Shown here piece after piece: positions 14,397-15,381 of a DNA stretch of 15,381 bases. The notes under the pieces were generated by a model. The model saw nothing but the letters and a program-made list of their open reading frames with translations, searched no databases and was not told the DNA's origin. Where the stretch lies: positions 1 through 15,381 of the forward strand of contig PXDL01000346.1 in assembly GCA_003566395.1 (NCBI GenBank). The letters run 5' to 3'. The first letter of the stretch is position 1. The number at the start of each line of letters is the position of its first letter. This DNA comes from Balneolia bacterium (GTDB taxonomy: Bacteria; Bacteroidota; Rhodothermia; Balneolales; Cyclonatronaceae). The translations under genes were made by a program, and so were the position numbers.

Positions 14397-14513
14397 ATCG
14401 GTTAATAGAGGCCGGGGTAGTCGAAGTATCCGGTAATAGAAAAATCCGTTAATGGAGGCCGGGGTAGTCGAAACATCCGGTAATAGAAACATCGGTTAAT
14501 AGAGGCCGGGGGT
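14381..14513. repeat. 47-bp tandem repeat, about 2.8 copies
   Basis: Units start with ATCCGGTAATAGAAA at 14381, 14428 and 14475, an exact 47-base step. Each continues through (C/G)GTTAAT(A/G)GAGGCCGGGG and, in the first two, TAGTCGAA. The third breaks off after GGCCGGGGG. Unit 2 differs from units 1 and 3 by a few bases. From 14514 to 14650 there are degenerate pieces (TAATAGAAGC, GGGAATAGAAA) and no gene. There are no variable spacers, so this is not a CRISPR array. Confidence 0.8.
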
Positions 14514-14650
14514 AATAGAAGCGGTTGCTGAATGGCAGACGGGAATAGAAATAAACGTTAATAAATGCGGTAGCGCGAAAGACAGACGCGAGTTGGTAAC
14601 TTTGGTTTGATTGCCTTGGGTTTGGTATTTCACGTATCTCCATTTCCGCT

Positions 14651-14682
14651 GGTTTTCCGCTGGCTTCAGCCAACGGAAAACC
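14651..14682. repeat. REP-like hairpin at the 3' side of the transposase gene
   Basis: Arms 14651-14665 and 14668-14682 pair over 15 bp with a 2-base loop; the single mismatch becomes a G-U wobble on the strand that carries the transposase mRNA. It lies 12 bases beyond the transposase stop. The TTTCCGCTGG word occurs twice in tandem here (14643-14652 and 14654-14663). The same plan and core sequence recur at the other side (15277-15324), supporting these as the ends or recognition sites of the element. Confidence 0.75.
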
Positions 14683-14694
14683 CCAAATCGATAT

Positions 14695-15132
14695 CTATCC
14701 CGGAATCCTTTTCCAGCCGTGTTTTTGTTCTAACCGATCGATTTCGTATTTGAAAGCGACTTTTCTATGATGCTCTTCTTGATTGTGAATATACCTCCTC
14801 ACTCTTTGCAGGTGACCTTCACTTACGCCAACCGCCCAGTAATCATCCTGCCAGACAAAATGTTGATTCAGAAGCCCCTGCTTGTTCATCCAGTATGATG
14901 ACTCCCCCTTAATTAGCTGTGCGACTTTACTGATAGTTTGTTCGCGGCCAAGCGAGATTAAGCAGTGTGCGTGCTCAGAATACCCATTAACGCAGTCCAG
15001 CCAGATGTCTTTATCACGTGCGTTTTGTTTTATGTGACGAAACATTTTATTCCTCAACTCTGGTGTGGCTAAAAAAGGAGTTCTGTTTTTAGTGGTGAAT
15101 ACTAAATGAACCCAGATTCTTACCCAGCTCAT
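14695..15132 (-). CDS. tnpA: IS200/IS605-like Y1 (HUH) transposase, possibly a RAYT
   Basis: 145 residues, normal for IS200-type TnpA, a single-strand DNA transposase that cuts at hairpins through a tyrosine. WVHLVFTTKNRTPFL is the opening strand, and the HUH metal site is H54-A-H56 in GYSEHAHCLISL. KGESSYWMN and FVWQDDYWAVGVS are the usual central blocks. The nucleophile is Y114 in VRRYIHNQEEHH, with Q118 one helical turn later. All catalytic residues are present, so it may be active. I chose the ATG at 15132 because a GGGAGA sits 5 bases before it and the family begins here; an in-frame ATG at 15192 would add 20 unmatched residues. REP-like hairpins flank it on both sides. Confidence 0.9.
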   Translation of the reverse strand: MSWVRIWVHLVFTTKNRTPFLATPELRNKMFRHIKQNARDKDIWLDCVNGYSEHAHCLISLGREQTISKVAQLIKGESSYWMNKQGLLNQHFVWQDDYWAVGVSEGHLQRVRRYIHNQEEHHRKVAFKYEIDRLEQKHGWKRIPG

Positions 15133-15137
15133 AACTT

Positions 15138-15143
15138 TCTCCC
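15138..15143 (-). promoter_or_regulatory. Shine-Dalgarno GGGAGA before the transposase start
   Basis: On the minus strand GGGAGA ends 5 bases before the ATG at 15132. It stands out because the other genes here lack clear Shine-Dalgarno sites, and it supports the shorter start. Confidence 0.55.
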
Positions 15144-15276
15144 GGTGATTAATGGTTGATTTTTTTGATGTGGTAAACAGTTCAGGTATCAAAATGGAAT
15201 CAGATAACTGTTTTTGCTAAGAGAGTGTAAACAGGTATTCCTTACACTTTTTAATTTATTCAATTGCCTCCCCGAT

Positions 15277-15324
15277 CCCCATTTCCGTCCCCATTTCCGT
15301 TGACTTAAGTCAACGGAAATGGGG
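15277..15324. repeat. Perfect 36-bp palindrome at the 5' side of the transposase gene, with a duplicated leader
   Basis: Bases 15289-15306 are the exact reverse complement of 15307-15324, with centre CTTAAG. CCCCATTTCCGT occurs twice in tandem (15277-15288 and 15289-15300). The inner sequence TTTCCGTTGACTT pairs like the 14651-14682 hairpin, with GACT/AGTC in place of GGCT/AGCC: both sides of one base pair have changed together. Confidence 0.85.
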
Positions 15325-15381
15325 ATCGGGGAATGGGAAATGGGGATCGGGGAATGGGAAATGGGGATCGGGGAATGGGAA
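15317..15381 (+). repeat. 21-bp G-rich tandem repeat running off the window
   Basis: The unit AAATGGGGATCGGGGAATGGG occurs three times without change (15317-15337, 15338-15358, 15359-15379), and the next has begun at the edge. The first copy overlaps the right arm of the palindrome. G runs of 3-4 with loops of 3-4 bases fit a G-quadruplex pattern. The full length cannot be seen. Confidence 0.85.

Larger units (their letters stand above)
14651..15324 (-). mobile_element. IS200/IS605-like or RAYT-type element bounded by homologous hairpins
   Basis: A single Y1 transposase gene sits between two hairpins related in sequence and in the same orientation. The layout fits either an IS200-type insertion or a domesticated RAYT (REP-associated tyrosine transposase) with its REP sites. 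No target duplication is expected for this class, so the exact ends are estimated from the hairpins. Confidence 0.65.

Noticed and set aside
14381..14513. CRISPR array
   Set aside because: The 47-bp units follow each other directly with no variable spacers and no cas genes are present; the same holds for the 21-bp repeat at the right edge.

Overview
The window looks like a chromosome segment from a Bacteroidota/Balneolota-type bacterium (Balneolaceae or a relative is my best guess; this is inference). The reasons are: starts preceded by A-rich stretches instead of Shine-Dalgarno sequences; a thiolase that reads like mitochondrial HADHB; a bifunctional phosphoglucose/phosphomannose isomerase; and intergenic repeats built on GGAGATTTCTCC and GTCGAAATGACG words that I associate with this group. 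No rRNA, tRNA, prophage or CRISPR array was seen.

Layout. (1) 1-2030, plus strand: the 3' part of ptsI (PTS enzyme I), then a phosphoglucose/phosphomannose isomerase, both sugar metabolism. (2) 2031-2286: convergent intergenic stretch with a small palindromic dispersed repeat. (3) 2287-5905, minus strand: a two-gene beta-oxidation unit, fadI-like thiolase then fadJ-like multifunctional enzyme. (4) 5990-6813: a G-rich tract and a 365-bp tandem repeat (two full copies plus a stub) with nested inverted repeats. (5) 6896-7882, minus strand: a GlxA-type AraC regulator. (6) 8025-12843, plus strand, divergent from the regulator: ten tightly packed small genes, namely VOC, AlkD-like DNA alkylation repair, RibD_C/DHFR-like, tandem PhnB-like VOC, a 41-residue helix-hairpin-helix remnant, OsmC, VOC, a 72-residue small protein, PhnB-like VOC and an AAC(6')-like GNAT. 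(7) 12844-13139: degenerate intergenic stretch with a second copy of the dispersed repeat and the 3' tail of a second GNAT gene. (8) 13140-14301: a second RibD_C/DHFR-like gene and a membrane-anchored SRPBCC protein. (9) 14302-15381: REP-like hairpins, a 47-bp tandem repeat, an IS200/RAYT-like Y1 transposase (minus strand) bracketed by two homologous hairpins, and a G-rich 21-bp tandem repeat running off the edge.

The most interesting part is regions 4-9. An island of small stand-alone enzymes of the antibiotic/electrophile/peroxide/alkylation-defence type sits beside a divergent GlxA-type regulator and is bounded on both sides by repeat arrays. It shows signs of gene gain and loss: a GNAT tail, a truncated HhH gene and two RibD_C paralogues. 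The Y1 transposase with covarying flanking hairpins looks like a RAYT/REP system of this lineage. All functional links between these genes are inferred from order and spacing only.
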